From an uncultured Alsobacter sp. (GTDB taxonomy: Bacteria > Pseudomonadota > Alphaproteobacteria > Rhizobiales > Beijerinckiaceae), in contig NZ_CAMFHB010000001.1 in NCBI RefSeq assembly GCF_945952055.1, forward strand, positions 124,001 through 188,000: a stretch of 64,000 nucleotides of DNA, written 5' to 3'. Shown here piece by piece: positions 36,165 to 44,885 of this stretch. The translations under genes were made by a program, and so were the position numbers. The first letter of the stretch is position 1; every line of letters starts with the position of its first letter. The notes below the pieces were generated by a model that saw only the letters and a program-made list of their open reading frames with translations, had not been told where the DNA came from and did no database searches.

Positions 36165-37753
36165 GACGGACCGACCGGGCCGCGGCGGAACGCGGCGGCC
36201 AGCTCTGCGAGGGACATGTCGGATCCCTGCGGATAGGGGTCGCGGCCCATTGCCGTCAGCACGCCACCATAGGCCGCCTGGGCATCGGCCACGGCGACGT
36301 CCAGCCGCGCCCTGGACAGCAGCGCGTTCAGTTGCTCGCGCACGAGCTCGTTGTCGCCGGTGATGCTGGTGGCGGCGGAGGCCTGGACCTGCGCCAGCAG
36401 CTTGCGCTGGGTCGCCTCGTACTGGGCCAGCGTTTCGGCGCGCTGTCGCGCCAGGTCGTAGCGCAGCCGGCTGACGTGCACCTGCAGCGCGACGCTCGCC
36501 ACCGTCGCCTTCACCCGCTCCTGCGCGAGCGCCTCGCGGGACTCCTGCTCGGCCTTACGGGCGGGGTAGCTCGCCAGCCGCAGGAGGTTCCAGCTCGCCT
36601 TCGCGCCCCAGGACACCCAGTCATTGGCGAAGGTGTAGCTGTTGGAGGTGGCGTTCGGCCCCGCCGTGAGCGTGATCCCCGGCAGGAGCTCGAGCAGGGC
36701 GGCGGTGGCCTCCCGCTCCTCGATGCGCTGGCCATACAGGGCGCCGCGGATCTCGGGACGCTGGCGCAGCGCCTCGGCCAACGCCTTTTCCGGCGTGGCC
36801 GGCAGGGCCGGGAAGCGCAGCCCGGCGGGGCGGACGAGGCTGAACCGGGTGCCAGGCGGCAGGTTCATCAGCGCTGCCAGCTGGCTGCGTGCCGTGGCGA
36901 CCTCCTGGTGGATCTGCTGGACACGCTCGGTGAGCTCGTGCAGGTCGCGCTGGGCCGACAACGCGGCCAGCGGCGAGGCCTGGCGGTTCTCCACGAGCTT
37001 CTCGGCCTGGGCCACAGCTCCCTTCACACGGCCCTGCAGAACCTGCAGTTCGCGCCCGACATACTCCGCCGCCAGGGCGCGCCAGTAGGCCGTGCGGACC
37101 TCCTCGATGACCCGGGCCATCACCCTGCGCCGCTCCTCGCGGGCCAGCAGCACACGGTCGCCCGCCTGCTCGGCCCTGACATAGGAGAGACCCAGGTCGA
37201 GAACGTTCCAGGAGATCTGCAGGTCGCGCGTGAACAGGTCGCGGTCCTGCGAGGTGTTGTTCTGCAGATAGCGCTGGCCGGTCTCGAGCGAGCGGCTGTA
37301 GCTGCTTTCGAACTGGTCGCGGCCGGCATAGCCGGCGTTGGCCGCCAGAGCCGGCAACATCGCGAGGTTCGCCTGTACCAGCTGCCGCGAGCGGACCGTC
37401 TCTTCGAGGAGCTGGACACGCGTGTCGAGATTGTACTTCACGGCGCGGGCCATCGCCTCGGCGAGGTCGATCGGCCGGGTGACGGGAACCTGTTCCTGCA
37501 CGGTCGCGTCGAGCGCGGACCGCGCCGCATCGCCGATGGCGGACGTCTCGAGCGGTTCGGGCGCGAGCGTGCAGGCCGAGAGGCCCATCAGGAGGCCGAC
37601 CGCGGTCATGGCGCCCGCGCCCCGAAGCCAACGGCGCCGGAGCGACGGCCAGGCGTCGGCGGGCCCCTTCCCGCTGGATGTCGTGACAGTCTTCGTGGGA
37701 TGCAGGCGAGCAACCGGGGCGGCGCTGGAAATGATGTGCACGGGAAAGACCAC
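36161..37753 (-). CDS. TolC family outer-membrane factor, putative lipoprotein
   Basis: A 530-residue protein with the duplicated helical repeats of outer-membrane efflux proteins (LAEAMARAVKYNLDTRVQLLEE at about 99-120, and KALAEALRQRPEIRGALYGQRI at about 334-355). A lipobox GLSAC lies near residue 61; the usable start may therefore be a later codon than 37753, because about 45 polar residues precede the signal core. It is the first gene of the four-gene operon and presumably forms the exit duct for the two adaptors and the M50-HlyD protein downstream. Confidence 0.88.
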   Translation of the reverse strand: MVFPVHIISSAAPVARLHPTKTVTTSSGKGPADAWPSLRRRWLRGAGAMTAVGLLMGLSACTLAPEPLETSAIGDAARSALDATVQEQVPVTRPIDLAEAMARAVKYNLDTRVQLLEETVRSRQLVQANLAMLPALAANAGYAGRDQFESSYSRSLETGQRYLQNNTSQDRDLFTRDLQISWNVLDLGLSYVRAEQAGDRVLLAREERRRVMARVIEEVRTAYWRALAAEYVGRELQVLQGRVKGAVAQAEKLVENRQASPLAALSAQRDLHELTERVQQIHQEVATARSQLAALMNLPPGTRFSLVRPAGLRFPALPATPEKALAEALRQRPEIRGALYGQRIEEREATAALLELLPGITLTAGPNATSNSYTFANDWVSWGAKASWNLLRLASYPARKAEQESREALAQERVKATVASVALQVHVSRLRYDLARQRAETLAQYEATQRKLLAQVQASAATSITGDNELVREQLNALLSRARLDVAVADAQAAYGGVLTAMGRDPYPQGSDMSLAELAAAFRRGPVGPS

Positions 37754-38012
37754 AATCTAGAGTTTAGTATCGTCAAATCAGGATTGTTGTCTTTTTTGTG
37801 TAAGTGACGCTGTCGCACATGACAACACCGCGTGAGATCCTATCGCGAAAGTTTTACGGGATCATTTATCGTTTCAAAACGCGAATGAAGAGCCGTTTCT
37901 ACCGTCAATGTCATTTTTCTACTTTCAGTTGCAATTTCCCACCTGCGCGGTCTCCCAAGCCGGTGGCACGCGCTATGAATGGTGCCGTCGCACCCCTGTC
38001 CGGAGCCTGCCC
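37754..38012. promoter_or_regulatory. AT-rich divergent regulatory region
   Basis: Between the TolC-like gene (minus) and the RidA-like gene (plus) lie 259 bases, of which about 37740-37935 are strikingly AT-rich for this genome, with T- and A-runs. Such bends often hold IHF, MucR or activator sites. A degenerate -24/-12 element follows at 37964-37979. A 70-codon plus-strand frame (37804-38016) and a minus-strand one (37840-38028) exist but have no convincing ribosome site. Confidence 0.5.
37964..37979 (+). promoter_or_regulatory. Degenerate sigma-54-like element upstream of the RidA gene
   Basis: TGGCACGCGCTATGAA has a perfect -24 half (TGGCACG) at the right spacing from ATGAA, where the consensus has TTGCW; the -12 GC is therefore GA. 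It is weak on its own and is listed because other promoters of the cluster fit the consensus better. Confidence 0.3.
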
Positions 38013-38477
38013 ATGACCGCATCGCCATCCGCCCCTGCCGCCCCCCTCGCCCGGTATGCCGCGTTCAAGCGGATGGGCGACTTCGTCTTCCTGTCCGGCA
38101 TCATCGCCGTCGATCCGGCGCGGTCGCTGGTCGTGTCGGGCTACGACGACATTCCACCCGAGGCGCAGGCGCTGCTCGGGCGCACCGGGGAGATGTCCGT
38201 CGACATCAAGGAAGGCCCGATCCTGGCCCAAAGCTGGTGGGTGCTGGATCGCATCCGCGCCACGATCGAGAGCGCGGGCGGCTCGATGGCCGACGTGTTC
38301 AAGCTCGTCCAGTATTTCAGGGACCTGCGCGACTACCCGCACTACAATCGCGTGCGGAAATCGTTCTTCCCGACGGATCCGCCGGTGAGCACCGTGGTGC
38401 AGGTCACGGCGATGCTGCCGGACGAGCGGGTGCTCGTGGAGGTGGAGGCGACGGCCTACCTGCCGCAGGGCCGGTAG
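38013..38477 (+). CDS. RidA/YjgF-YER057c-UK114 family protein, non-canonical
   Basis: A 154-residue protein of the trimeric Rid fold (FVFLSGIIAVDP, then VFKLVQYFRDLRDYPHYNRVRKSFFP and LVEVEATAYL). Canonical RidA hydrolyses reactive imines and needs an Arg in the PARS motif; here that position is Val (V125 in PPVSTVV), so standard imine deaminase activity is doubtful. RutC of the pyrimidine Rut pathway is another member. ATG 38013 has GGAGCC upstream. It opens the left arm of the catabolic cluster. Confidence 0.85.
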   Translation: MTASPSAPAAPLARYAAFKRMGDFVFLSGIIAVDPARSLVVSGYDDIPPEAQALLGRTGEMSVDIKEGPILAQSWWVLDRIRATIESAGGSMADVFKLVQYFRDLRDYPHYNRVRKSFFPTDPPVSTVVQVTAMLPDERVLVEVEATAYLPQGR

Positions 38478-38495
38478 CGAGCCGGCTCCTGCGCC

Positions 38496-38511
38496 CGGCA
38501 CGAACCCTGCT
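38496..38511 (+). promoter_or_regulatory. Sigma-54 (-24/-12) promoter of the first FAD oxidase
   Basis: CGGCACGAACCCTGCT matches TGGCACGNNNNTTGCW at all but two positions and keeps the essential GG and GC with the correct eleven-base offset. The expected start of transcription lies about 24 bases before the ATG at 38546. Confidence 0.6.
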
Positions 38512-38545
38512 TCGCTCGACCGCGTGGAGATGGGCGGAGCCTGGC

Positions 38546-39967
38546 ATGAGTGGACGTTACGACATCGCGGGGTTGAAGGCGCGGCTGGGAGGCATCCGCG
38601 TCGAGGAAAACCCCGCTCTCGTCCGTCAGAAGAGTCGCGACTTCTTCTGGTACTCGCCGCGCCTGAAGCGGCAGCTCGATGGCGTGACGGGCGACATCGT
38701 CGTCTCGCCGAGCAGCGAGCAGGAGGTCGTCGCCACGCTCGCGTCTGCCTATGAACTAGGCATTCCTGTCACGCCACGAGGCACCGGCACGGGCAACTAC
38801 GGCCAGGCGATGCCCCTGTCCGGCGGGATCGTCCTGGATCTGTCCGGCTTTGCCGGGGTCAAGTCAGTCCAATCCGGCCGGGTCGTCGCGGAACCGGGCG
38901 CCGTGCTCTCGGCCATCGACGCCGTGACACGGCCGCAGTCGGGCCAGGAGTTGCGGCTCCATCCCTCGACCTACCACACGGCGTCGGTCGGCGGCTTCGT
39001 CGCCGGCGGCTCGGGCGGGGTCGGCTCCATCCGCTGGGGCGGGCTGCGCGACTTCGGCAACATCCTGCGCCTGCGGGTCGCCACGATGGAGGCCACGCCG
39101 CGCCTGCTGACCATCGAGGGCGAGGACCTGCACAAGGTCAGCCACGCCTATGGCACGAACGGCATCATCACCGAGGTCGAGATGCCGCTCGCCCCGGCCT
39201 ATGGCTGGCTGGACGTCATCGTCGGGTTCTCGTCGCTCGAGGCCGCGGCGGCCTTTGCGAACGCGCTCGGCGAGCAGGACGGCCTGCTCCTCAAGAACCT
39301 GGCCGTGGTCGGCGCGCCGGTTCCGCACGACTATTTCCCGCGCCACCGCAAGTTCATCCCCCGCGACAGCCACGTCGCCATCGTCACGGTGGCCGATTTC
39401 GCGCTCGGCCCCATGCTCGCCTTCACGGGACGCTGGAAGGGCGCGCAGGTGCTGTTCCGCCAGGACACGACGAGCGCCGAGGACCTGAAGGGCCTGCCGC
39501 CGGGCTTCGAGCTCGCCTGGAACCACACGACCCTGCGGGCGCTGCGGGTCGATCCTTCGATCACCTATCTCCAGGTTCTCTACCCCTTCCCCAACCAGGT
39601 GAAGCTCGTCGCGGCCATCCATGAGCGGTTCGGCGACGAACTTCCGGCCCATCTCGAGTTCGTCCGCTTCGACGGCAAGATCACGTGCTTCGGCCTGCCG
39701 CTGGTGCGCTTCACCAGCGAGGAGCGGCTCGTGGAGATCATGCGGATCCACGAGGAGATGGGCGCCGTGATCTTCGATCCGCACCGCTACACCCTCGAGG
39801 AAGGCGGCATGAAGCAGACGGACGACGTGCAGCTCGCGTTCAAGAAGGAGGCCGATCCCAGGGGCCTCCTGAACCCGGGCAAGATGATCGCCTGGGAGGA
39901 TCCCGCCTACGACTACAAGTCGGGCAAGACCTATCTCTTCAAGGGCCTCGGGGAGACCGCCGGCTGA
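38546..39967 (+). CDS. FAD-binding oxidoreductase (VAO/PCMH, GlcD-like), copy 1
   Basis: A 473-residue flavoprotein. The PCMH FAD domain shows DIVVSPSSEQEVVATLASAYELGIPVTPRGTGTGNYGQ and VGGFVAGGSGGVGSIRWGGLRD; the C-terminal domain ends with the family signature PRGLLNPGKMI. No extra Fe-S or cytochrome domain is seen. Relatives oxidise hydroxy acids, alditols or amines. It overlaps the next gene by one base (TGATG). It is clearly paralogous to 44886-46265, sharing RxKSRDFFWYSP and the FAD-loop sequence. Substrate unknown. Confidence 0.9.
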   Translation: MSGRYDIAGLKARLGGIRVEENPALVRQKSRDFFWYSPRLKRQLDGVTGDIVVSPSSEQEVVATLASAYELGIPVTPRGTGTGNYGQAMPLSGGIVLDLSGFAGVKSVQSGRVVAEPGAVLSAIDAVTRPQSGQELRLHPSTYHTASVGGFVAGGSGGVGSIRWGGLRDFGNILRLRVATMEATPRLLTIEGEDLHKVSHAYGTNGIITEVEMPLAPAYGWLDVIVGFSSLEAAAAFANALGEQDGLLLKNLAVVGAPVPHDYFPRHRKFIPRDSHVAIVTVADFALGPMLAFTGRWKGAQVLFRQDTTSAEDLKGLPPGFELAWNHTTLRALRVDPSITYLQVLYPFPNQVKLVAAIHERFGDELPAHLEFVRFDGKITCFGLPLVRFTSEERLVEIMRIHEEMGAVIFDPHRYTLEEGGMKQTDDVQLAFKKEADPRGLLNPGKMIAWEDPAYDYKSGKTYLFKGLGETAG

Positions 39968-40599
39968 TGCGGATGCTCGTCGTCTACTGCCATCCCTGCC
40001 CCGATAGTTTTTCGGCAGCGTTGCGGGACCGGGTGCTTTCGACCCTGCGGGGCGCCGGCCACGAGACACGCCTGCTCGATCTCTACGCCCAGGACTTCGA
40101 CCCGGTGATGTCGGATGCCGAACGGCGCGACTACCACACCCCCGGCATCAACGAGGAGCCGGTGGCGGCGGACCTCGCCTTGCTGCGCTGGTGCGAGGGC
40201 CTGATCTTCGTCTATCCGACCTGGTGGTACGCCCAGCCCGCCATGCTCAAGGGCTGGCTCGACCGCGTCTGGGTGCCGCACGCCACCTTCACGATGCCCG
40301 ACGAGAACACGCCGATCCGGCGGGTGCTCACGCATATCCGCGTCCTCGGCGTCGTCACCACCCTGGGCTCGCCCTGGTGGTGGTGGACCTTCGTGATCGG
40401 GGCTCCGGGGCGCAAGATCATCCTGCGAGGCCTCAGGGCGCTGATGCACCCGTCCTGCCGCACCCATTGGCTGGCCCTGCACAAGATGGACACCGCCACC
40501 GCGAAGCAGCGTGAAGCCTTCCTCGACCGCGTCGAGCGGGAGCTGTCGCTCATCGATTGCGAGGTCCAGCCGCAGGCCCTGACCATGCTGGGCGTGTGA
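39967..40599 (+). CDS. Flavodoxin-like NAD(P)H oxidoreductase, copy 1
   Basis: A 210-residue protein of the Flavodoxin_2/NQO1-like family (MRMLVVYCHPCPDSFSAALRD, GLIFVYPTWWYAQPAMLKGWLDRVW, then a conserved LHKMDTATAKQREAFLDRV end). These FMN or FAD enzymes reduce quinones or supply reduced flavin. The ATG overlaps the FAD-oxidase stop, implying a joint function such as handling electrons from the oxidase. Copy 2 lies at 46268-46852 beside the second oxidase. Confidence 0.88.
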   Translation: MRMLVVYCHPCPDSFSAALRDRVLSTLRGAGHETRLLDLYAQDFDPVMSDAERRDYHTPGINEEPVAADLALLRWCEGLIFVYPTWWYAQPAMLKGWLDRVWVPHATFTMPDENTPIRRVLTHIRVLGVVTTLGSPWWWWTFVIGAPGRKIILRGLRALMHPSCRTHWLALHKMDTATAKQREAFLDRVERELSLIDCEVQPQALTMLGV

Positions 40600-40618
40600 C
40601 GGCGCAGGCGCACCGTCA
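40597..40618. terminator. Hairpin between convergent genes
   Basis: TGACGG (40597-40602) pairs with CCGTCA (40613-40618). Both stop codons of the convergent pair lie in the stem. No T-run follows, so terminator function is uncertain. Confidence 0.35.
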
Positions 40619-41938
40619 GCGGCTGCCGACGACCTCGTCCAGTTCGGCATAGTCGGGCAGGGTCGTGTCGATCGGCCGGCCGGCCCTCAGCACGGTCCGG
40701 TCGGCCTGCGGGCGCGACAGCCACTCGCTGAAGGACCGGGCCTTGAACAGCACGAGGTCGGCGGACACTCCGGCCCGGATCCGTCCGGCCCCCGGCAAGG
40801 CCATGATCTCGGCCGGGGCCGAGGTGACGACCCTGGGCCAGTCGCCGATCGGATGGTCGAGATGGGCGATCCGCGTGGCCTCGCGATACACCTCGACGAG
40901 GTCGAGGTCGCCATAGGCATAGAACGGATCGCGGGTGTTGTCGGAGGCGACCATCACCGGGACGCCGCGCGCGGCCAGCTCGTGCAGCAGGGTCACGCCC
41001 CGGCGCCGCGGTGTCTGGGCGGGGCCGCGGCTCTGCAGGTACATGTTGCACATGGGCAGGGACACCACGGCCACGCCGGCCCGCGCCACGAGGTCCATGG
41101 TGCGGGCCGCCTCGTCCTCGGCCTGCATCGACAGGGAGCAGCAGTGGCCGACCAGGATCCTGCCGGCAAACCGCGTCGCGATCGCGGTTTCGGCGATGAG
41201 CCGGAGCGAGGTGGCCGTCGGGTCCAGCGTCTCGTCGACATGGAAGTCGAGGTCCCATCCGCGCTCGTCGGCGACCCGGAACAGCCGGGCAAGGCCCGCC
41301 GGCATGTTGGGCGCCATGTAGGTGACGGCACCCAGGATGTGGCCGTGCTCGGTCACCATCTCGATCACTTCGGACAGCAGCGTGTCGTCGAGGGCAAGGT
41401 CGGCCCCGAACAGCGGCGAGGCCTCGAGCGCGATGCGCCCCGCCCAGCGGTCCTTCATGGCCCCGAACACGGGCCAGGACACCTTGGTCTGCCCGGGGCG
41501 GCTGTCGATGTGGGTGCGGATGCCGACGGTGCCGTGCGCGTAGGCGCAGCGCAGGGCGAAATCCATCCGCGCGTCCAGGTCGGACGCGGACCAGTTCGCC
41601 TCGCGGTCGGCCAGCACGGCCGTGAGCGCGCCCATGAAGGTGCCGTCGGCGTTGCTGCTGCGCGGCCAGATGTGCCCCTTGTCGAGATGGGTGTGGCAGT
41701 CCGCGAACCCGGGCAGGACCATTCCGCCCCTGAGGTTGAGCGCGGGCAACGCGATCGACAGCGCCGCGCCGGGCGGCGTCACGGCGGCCACGCGGCCCTC
41801 CGCGATCGTCAGGTCGGCCCGCACCGTGGCCTCGCCCGCCACCGGCAGGCCGCCGCCCTCGACGAGGCAGGCCGGCAGCGTGGCGTCGAGCAGGCGATAG
41901 GCCGGTGCGTCCGGCACCGCCGCGAAGCCCTGGCCCAT
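40616..41938 (-). CDS. Cytosine deaminase-like amidohydrolase
   Basis: A 440-residue amidohydrolase of the CodA group. Metal-binding H82 and H84 are in DCHTHLDKG; further motifs are RTHIDS, DFHVDETLD, ILVGHCCS and the metal Asp in VASDN. CodA-type enzymes deaminate cytosine, and relatives act on creatinine, isoguanine or guanidine-type rings. It is the last gene of the importer operon, one base after the permease stop, so its substrate is probably what the importer delivers. Exact substrate unknown. Confidence 0.86.
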   Translation of the reverse strand: MGQGFAAVPDAPAYRLLDATLPACLVEGGGLPVAGEATVRADLTIAEGRVAAVTPPGAALSIALPALNLRGGMVLPGFADCHTHLDKGHIWPRSSNADGTFMGALTAVLADREANWSASDLDARMDFALRCAYAHGTVGIRTHIDSRPGQTKVSWPVFGAMKDRWAGRIALEASPLFGADLALDDTLLSEVIEMVTEHGHILGAVTYMAPNMPAGLARLFRVADERGWDLDFHVDETLDPTATSLRLIAETAIATRFAGRILVGHCCSLSMQAEDEAARTMDLVARAGVAVVSLPMCNMYLQSRGPAQTPRRRGVTLLHELAARGVPVMVASDNTRDPFYAYGDLDLVEVYREATRIAHLDHPIGDWPRVVTSAPAEIMALPGAGRIRAGVSADLVLFKARSFSEWLSRPQADRTVLRAGRPIDTTLPDYAELDEVVGSR

Positions 41939-41939
41939 G

Positions 41940-42821
41940 TCAGTTCTCCCGCTTCACGGCGCTCTCGTGCCAGCGGCGCAGGAGCAGATGCGCGACGAAG
42001 CTCGTCGCCAGGAAGATGGCCACGCCCGTCATCGAGATCATCACCAGCGCCGCGAACATGCGCGGGATCTTGAGCTGGTAGCTGGCCTCGAGGATGCGAT
42101 AGGCGAGGCCGGACGCGCTGCCGCCCGATCCGGCCACGAACTCCGCGACGACGGCACCGATCAGCGCCAGGCCACCCGAGATCTTCAGGCCGCCCAGGAA
42201 ATAGGGCAGCGCCGCCGGAAGCTTCAGGTAGCGCATGGTCTGCCAGCGGGTCGCGCCGTAAAGCTGGAACAGGTTGACCAGGTTGTGGTCGGCGGAGTTC
42301 AGCCCGAGGATCGTGTTCGACAGGATCGGAAAGAACGCCACGATCCATGCGCAGATGAGCAGCGACAGGTTGATGTCGCCCACCCAGATGATGATCAGCG
42401 GCGCGATGGACACGACCGGCGTGACCTGCAGCACGACGGCGTAGGGAAACAGCGACTTCTCCAGCCACTTGGACTGTGTGAAGACGACGGCCAGCGCCAC
42501 GCCCACCGTCACGGCGGCGATGAGGGCCGCGAAGGTGATCCGCAGCGTGATCCACAGCGCGCCCGACAGCGTGCCCCAGTCGGCGACGAGCGTCTGGGCG
42601 ATGAGCAGCGGGCCGGGCAGGATGTAGGACGGGATGCCCTTGATCCGGACGATCGCCTCCCATGCGGCGAGCGCGAGGCACCCGATGGCGACGGGCGCGA
42701 GGATGCTCGGCCAGGTCGACACGGGGATGCCGAGGACGCGGCGCTCGGTGACGAAGACGGGGCGGGCCTCGGCGTCGGTTCCGTCGTGCGGAACGGAGGC
42801 CGGCAGGACGCTGTCGCTCAT
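41940..42821 (-). CDS. ABC transporter permease (SsuC/ThiX type)
   Basis: A 293-residue inner-membrane permease with about six helices. The docking loop [30 protein letters not shown] and [21 protein letters not shown] are typical of the taurine/nitrate/pyrimidine importer group. The ATG 42821 overlaps the ATPase stop (ATGA). An ATG at 42863 lies within the ATPase gene and is less likely. Works with the ATPase and NMT1-type receptor of this operon. Confidence 0.9.
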   Translation of the reverse strand: MSDSVLPASVPHDGTDAEARPVFVTERRVLGIPVSTWPSILAPVAIGCLALAAWEAIVRIKGIPSYILPGPLLIAQTLVADWGTLSGALWITLRITFAALIAAVTVGVALAVVFTQSKWLEKSLFPYAVVLQVTPVVSIAPLIIIWVGDINLSLLICAWIVAFFPILSNTILGLNSADHNLVNLFQLYGATRWQTMRYLKLPAALPYFLGGLKISGGLALIGAVVAEFVAGSGGSASGLAYRILEASYQLKIPRMFAALVMISMTGVAIFLATSFVAHLLLRRWHESAVKREN

Positions 42822-43618
42822 AGCGCGATGGCCTTCTTCAGGGTCTCGGACGCCACCCGGCACAGGTGGGCGTACTCCGCCGACGTGCGGAACAGGTCGT
42901 CGCGCGGATAGGCGGCGTCGACGGTGAGGTCGGCCATGACGCGCCCGGGTCGCGCGGCCATGACCACGATGCGCTGCGACAGGTAGACGGACTCGAAGAC
43001 CGAGTGCGTCACGAACACCGCCGTGAAGCGCTGGTCGGCCCAGAGCCTCAGGAGGTCGTCGTTGAGCCTGTGCCGCGTGATTTCGTCGAGCGCGGCGAAG
43101 GGCTCGTCCATGAGCAGGATGCTGGGATGGGTCACCAGCGCGCGGGCGATCGACACGCGCATCTTCATGCCGCCCGAGAGTTCGCGCGGATAGGCCTTCT
43201 CGAAGCCCTTCAGCCCCACGAGCGCGAGCATCTCGGCCGCGCGCTCGTCCGCCTCGCGACGGTTCATGCGCTTGAGCACGAGCGGCATCGTCACGTTGGC
43301 GAGAGCCGTCGCCCAGGGCATCAGCGTCGGGTCCTGGAACACAAACCCGAGGTCGCGCTGCGGGCGGCCGTCGGCGTCGTGCACCGCCGTCGGCCAGTCG
43401 ATCGTCCCGGCACTGGGAGCGCCGAGACCCGCGATCATGCGCAGCAGCGTGGACTTGCCGCAGCCCGACGGGCCGAGCAGGCTCACGAACTCGCCCTGGG
43501 CGAGATCGAGATCCACGTCGCGCACAGCCAGCGTTCCGTTGGCGAACTGCTTGGAGACGCGGCGGATGGAGACGAGCGCCCGCGAGGCGGGCGCCGCAAA
43601 CGAGGGCTCTGCGCTCAC
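42818..43618 (-). CDS. ABC transporter ATPase (SsuB/ThiZ type)
   Basis: A 266-residue ATPase. Walker A is GPSGCGKST, signature [15 protein letters not shown], Walker [13 protein letters not shown], switch [17 protein letters not shown] and the length fit the nitrate/taurine/pyrimidine importer class. The start is GTG 43618, four bases after the receptor stop. It powers import by the permease at 41940-42821. Confidence 0.91.
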   Translation of the reverse strand: MSAEPSFAAPASRALVSIRRVSKQFANGTLAVRDVDLDLAQGEFVSLLGPSGCGKSTLLRMIAGLGAPSAGTIDWPTAVHDADGRPQRDLGFVFQDPTLMPWATALANVTMPLVLKRMNRREADERAAEMLALVGLKGFEKAYPRELSGGMKMRVSIARALVTHPSILLMDEPFAALDEITRHRLNDDLLRLWADQRFTAVFVTHSVFESVYLSQRIVVMAARPGRVMADLTVDAAYPRDDLFRTSAEYAHLCRVASETLKKAIAL

Positions 43619-43622
43619 CGGA

Positions 43623-44654
43623 TCAGGCCTTGCCGATGCCTTTGTTGACGAAGTCGAGCATGTAGGCCTTGCGCACGTCGAGCCCCTTGGGGAACACGCC
43701 GGCATCGGCCATCTGGTCGTAGAAGTGCTTCCAGCGCTCGTCCGTCATGGCGCCGATCCCCAGCGTGTCGGCATCGCCCGAGCGCACGATGCCCTTCTCG
43801 TTCATGACCTTGATGGCGTAGGCGATCTTCTCGTCGTCCATGTCGGGGTTGTCCTTTTTGATCAGGACGTTGGCGGGCTCGGCGGCCGCGCCCCCCTTGA
43901 TGTACTCGGCCCAGCCCTCGAGCGAGGCGGACACGAAACGCTGCACCAGGTCCTTCTTCTCGGTGACCATCTTGCGGGAGATGTTGATGGTCGTCTGGTA
44001 GGCGTCGTAGCCGCTGTCGGCCAGCAGGTGGACGATCGGATTGACGCCGGCCTTCATGATCGCGAACGGCTCGGAGGACAGGAAGCCCTGCTGCGAGATC
44101 TGCTTGTCGGCCAGGAAGGGCGCCATGTTGAAGGTGTAGGGCCGGATCTGCTCGTCGGCGAAGCCGAACTTCGCCTTCAGGAACGGCCAGTAGCTGGTGC
44201 GCCCGCCGGCCGCGATGAGCACCGGCTTGCCCTTGAGGTCGGCGAGCTTGTCGTTGCCGACGCCCGGATGGGAGATGAGGACCTGCGGGTCCTTCTGGAA
44301 GATCGACCCGATGCACAGGAAGGGCAGGTCTTCCTTCACGTAGTTGATGGCTTCGAAGCTGTTCGACATCGTCATGTCGACGCGTCCGCCCATCAGCATC
44401 TGCGAGGGCGACTGCTGCGGCCCGCCCATGCGGATGTCGGCGTCGATGCCGTACTTCTTGTAGATGCCGTTGGCGACGGCCAGATAGAAGCCGCCATGTT
44501 CGGCCTGCGCCCGCCAGTTGGTCTGGTAGCTCACCTTGTCCAGCGTCTGCGCGTTGACGCGGGCGCCCGGGACGGGGATCAGCAGGGATGCGGCGGATCC
44601 GCCGATGAGGCCCAGCGCGGCGCGGCGGTCGATGCGGTACTTCATGCTCGTCAT
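43623..44654 (-). CDS. NMT1/THI5-like ABC substrate-binding protein
   Basis: A 343-residue secreted receptor. The GGAGG site before ATG 44654 decides the start (an ATG three codons on is possible). A twin-Arg-like tip ([12 protein letters not shown]) precedes the signal core, with cleavage near VNAQ. The mature protein begins [40 protein letters not shown], close to pyrimidine-precursor (ThiY/RutG-independent) and nitrogen-heterocycle receptors. There is no TPP riboswitch upstream, which argues against thiamine salvage. The downstream deaminase suggests a heterocyclic amine ligand. Confidence 0.88.
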   Translation of the reverse strand: MTSMKYRIDRRAALGLIGGSAASLLIPVPGARVNAQTLDKVSYQTNWRAQAEHGGFYLAVANGIYKKYGIDADIRMGGPQQSPSQMLMGGRVDMTMSNSFEAINYVKEDLPFLCIGSIFQKDPQVLISHPGVGNDKLADLKGKPVLIAAGGRTSYWPFLKAKFGFADEQIRPYTFNMAPFLADKQISQQGFLSSEPFAIMKAGVNPIVHLLADSGYDAYQTTINISRKMVTEKKDLVQRFVSASLEGWAEYIKGGAAAEPANVLIKKDNPDMDDEKIAYAIKVMNEKGIVRSGDADTLGIGAMTDERWKHFYDQMADAGVFPKGLDVRKAYMLDFVNKGIGKA

Positions 44655-44703
44655 GGCGATCCTCCAGTCGGGTCCGGCAGTCGCCGGCGCATGACGGCTG
44701 GTT

Positions 44704-44719
44704 TGCAACGGTCGTGCCG
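44704..44719 (-). promoter_or_regulatory. Sigma-54 (-24/-12) promoter of the importer-deaminase operon
   Basis: On the minus strand CGGCACGACCGTTGCA matches TGGCACGNNNNTTGCW at every position except the first. Expected transcription start is about 40 bases before ATG 44654. It is one of the best matches in the window. Confidence 0.7.
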
Positions 44720-44835
44720 GCCTAGGCGCCCCGCCGAGGACACGAAGCCGCAGGTCGGCTGCCGCCTTCGTGTGCATCCGCCCAAACCATGAGCATGCGG
44801 CCGCCAGGCGCGGCGCGCTGCCGCACGGCCCGGCC

Positions 44836-44851
44836 GGGTACGCTTCTTGCT
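44836..44851 (+). promoter_or_regulatory. Sigma-54 (-24/-12) promoter of the second FAD-oxidase operon
   Basis: GGGTACGCTTCTTGCT keeps the GG, the GC and their eleven-base spacing, with mismatches at positions 1 and 4 of the consensus. It lies 35 bases before ATG 44886 and is divergent from the promoter at 44704-44719, leaving about 116 bases between them for shared activator sites. Confidence 0.55.
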
Positions 44852-44885
44852 CCGGGGAGGCATCCCGATCGATCGAGGTTGCACC

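Noticed and set aside
44655-44885. TPP riboswitch expected for a thiamine-precursor importer
   Set aside because: The leader before the NMT1-type receptor is only about 40 bases from the sigma-54 promoter and contains no thi-box-like sequence.
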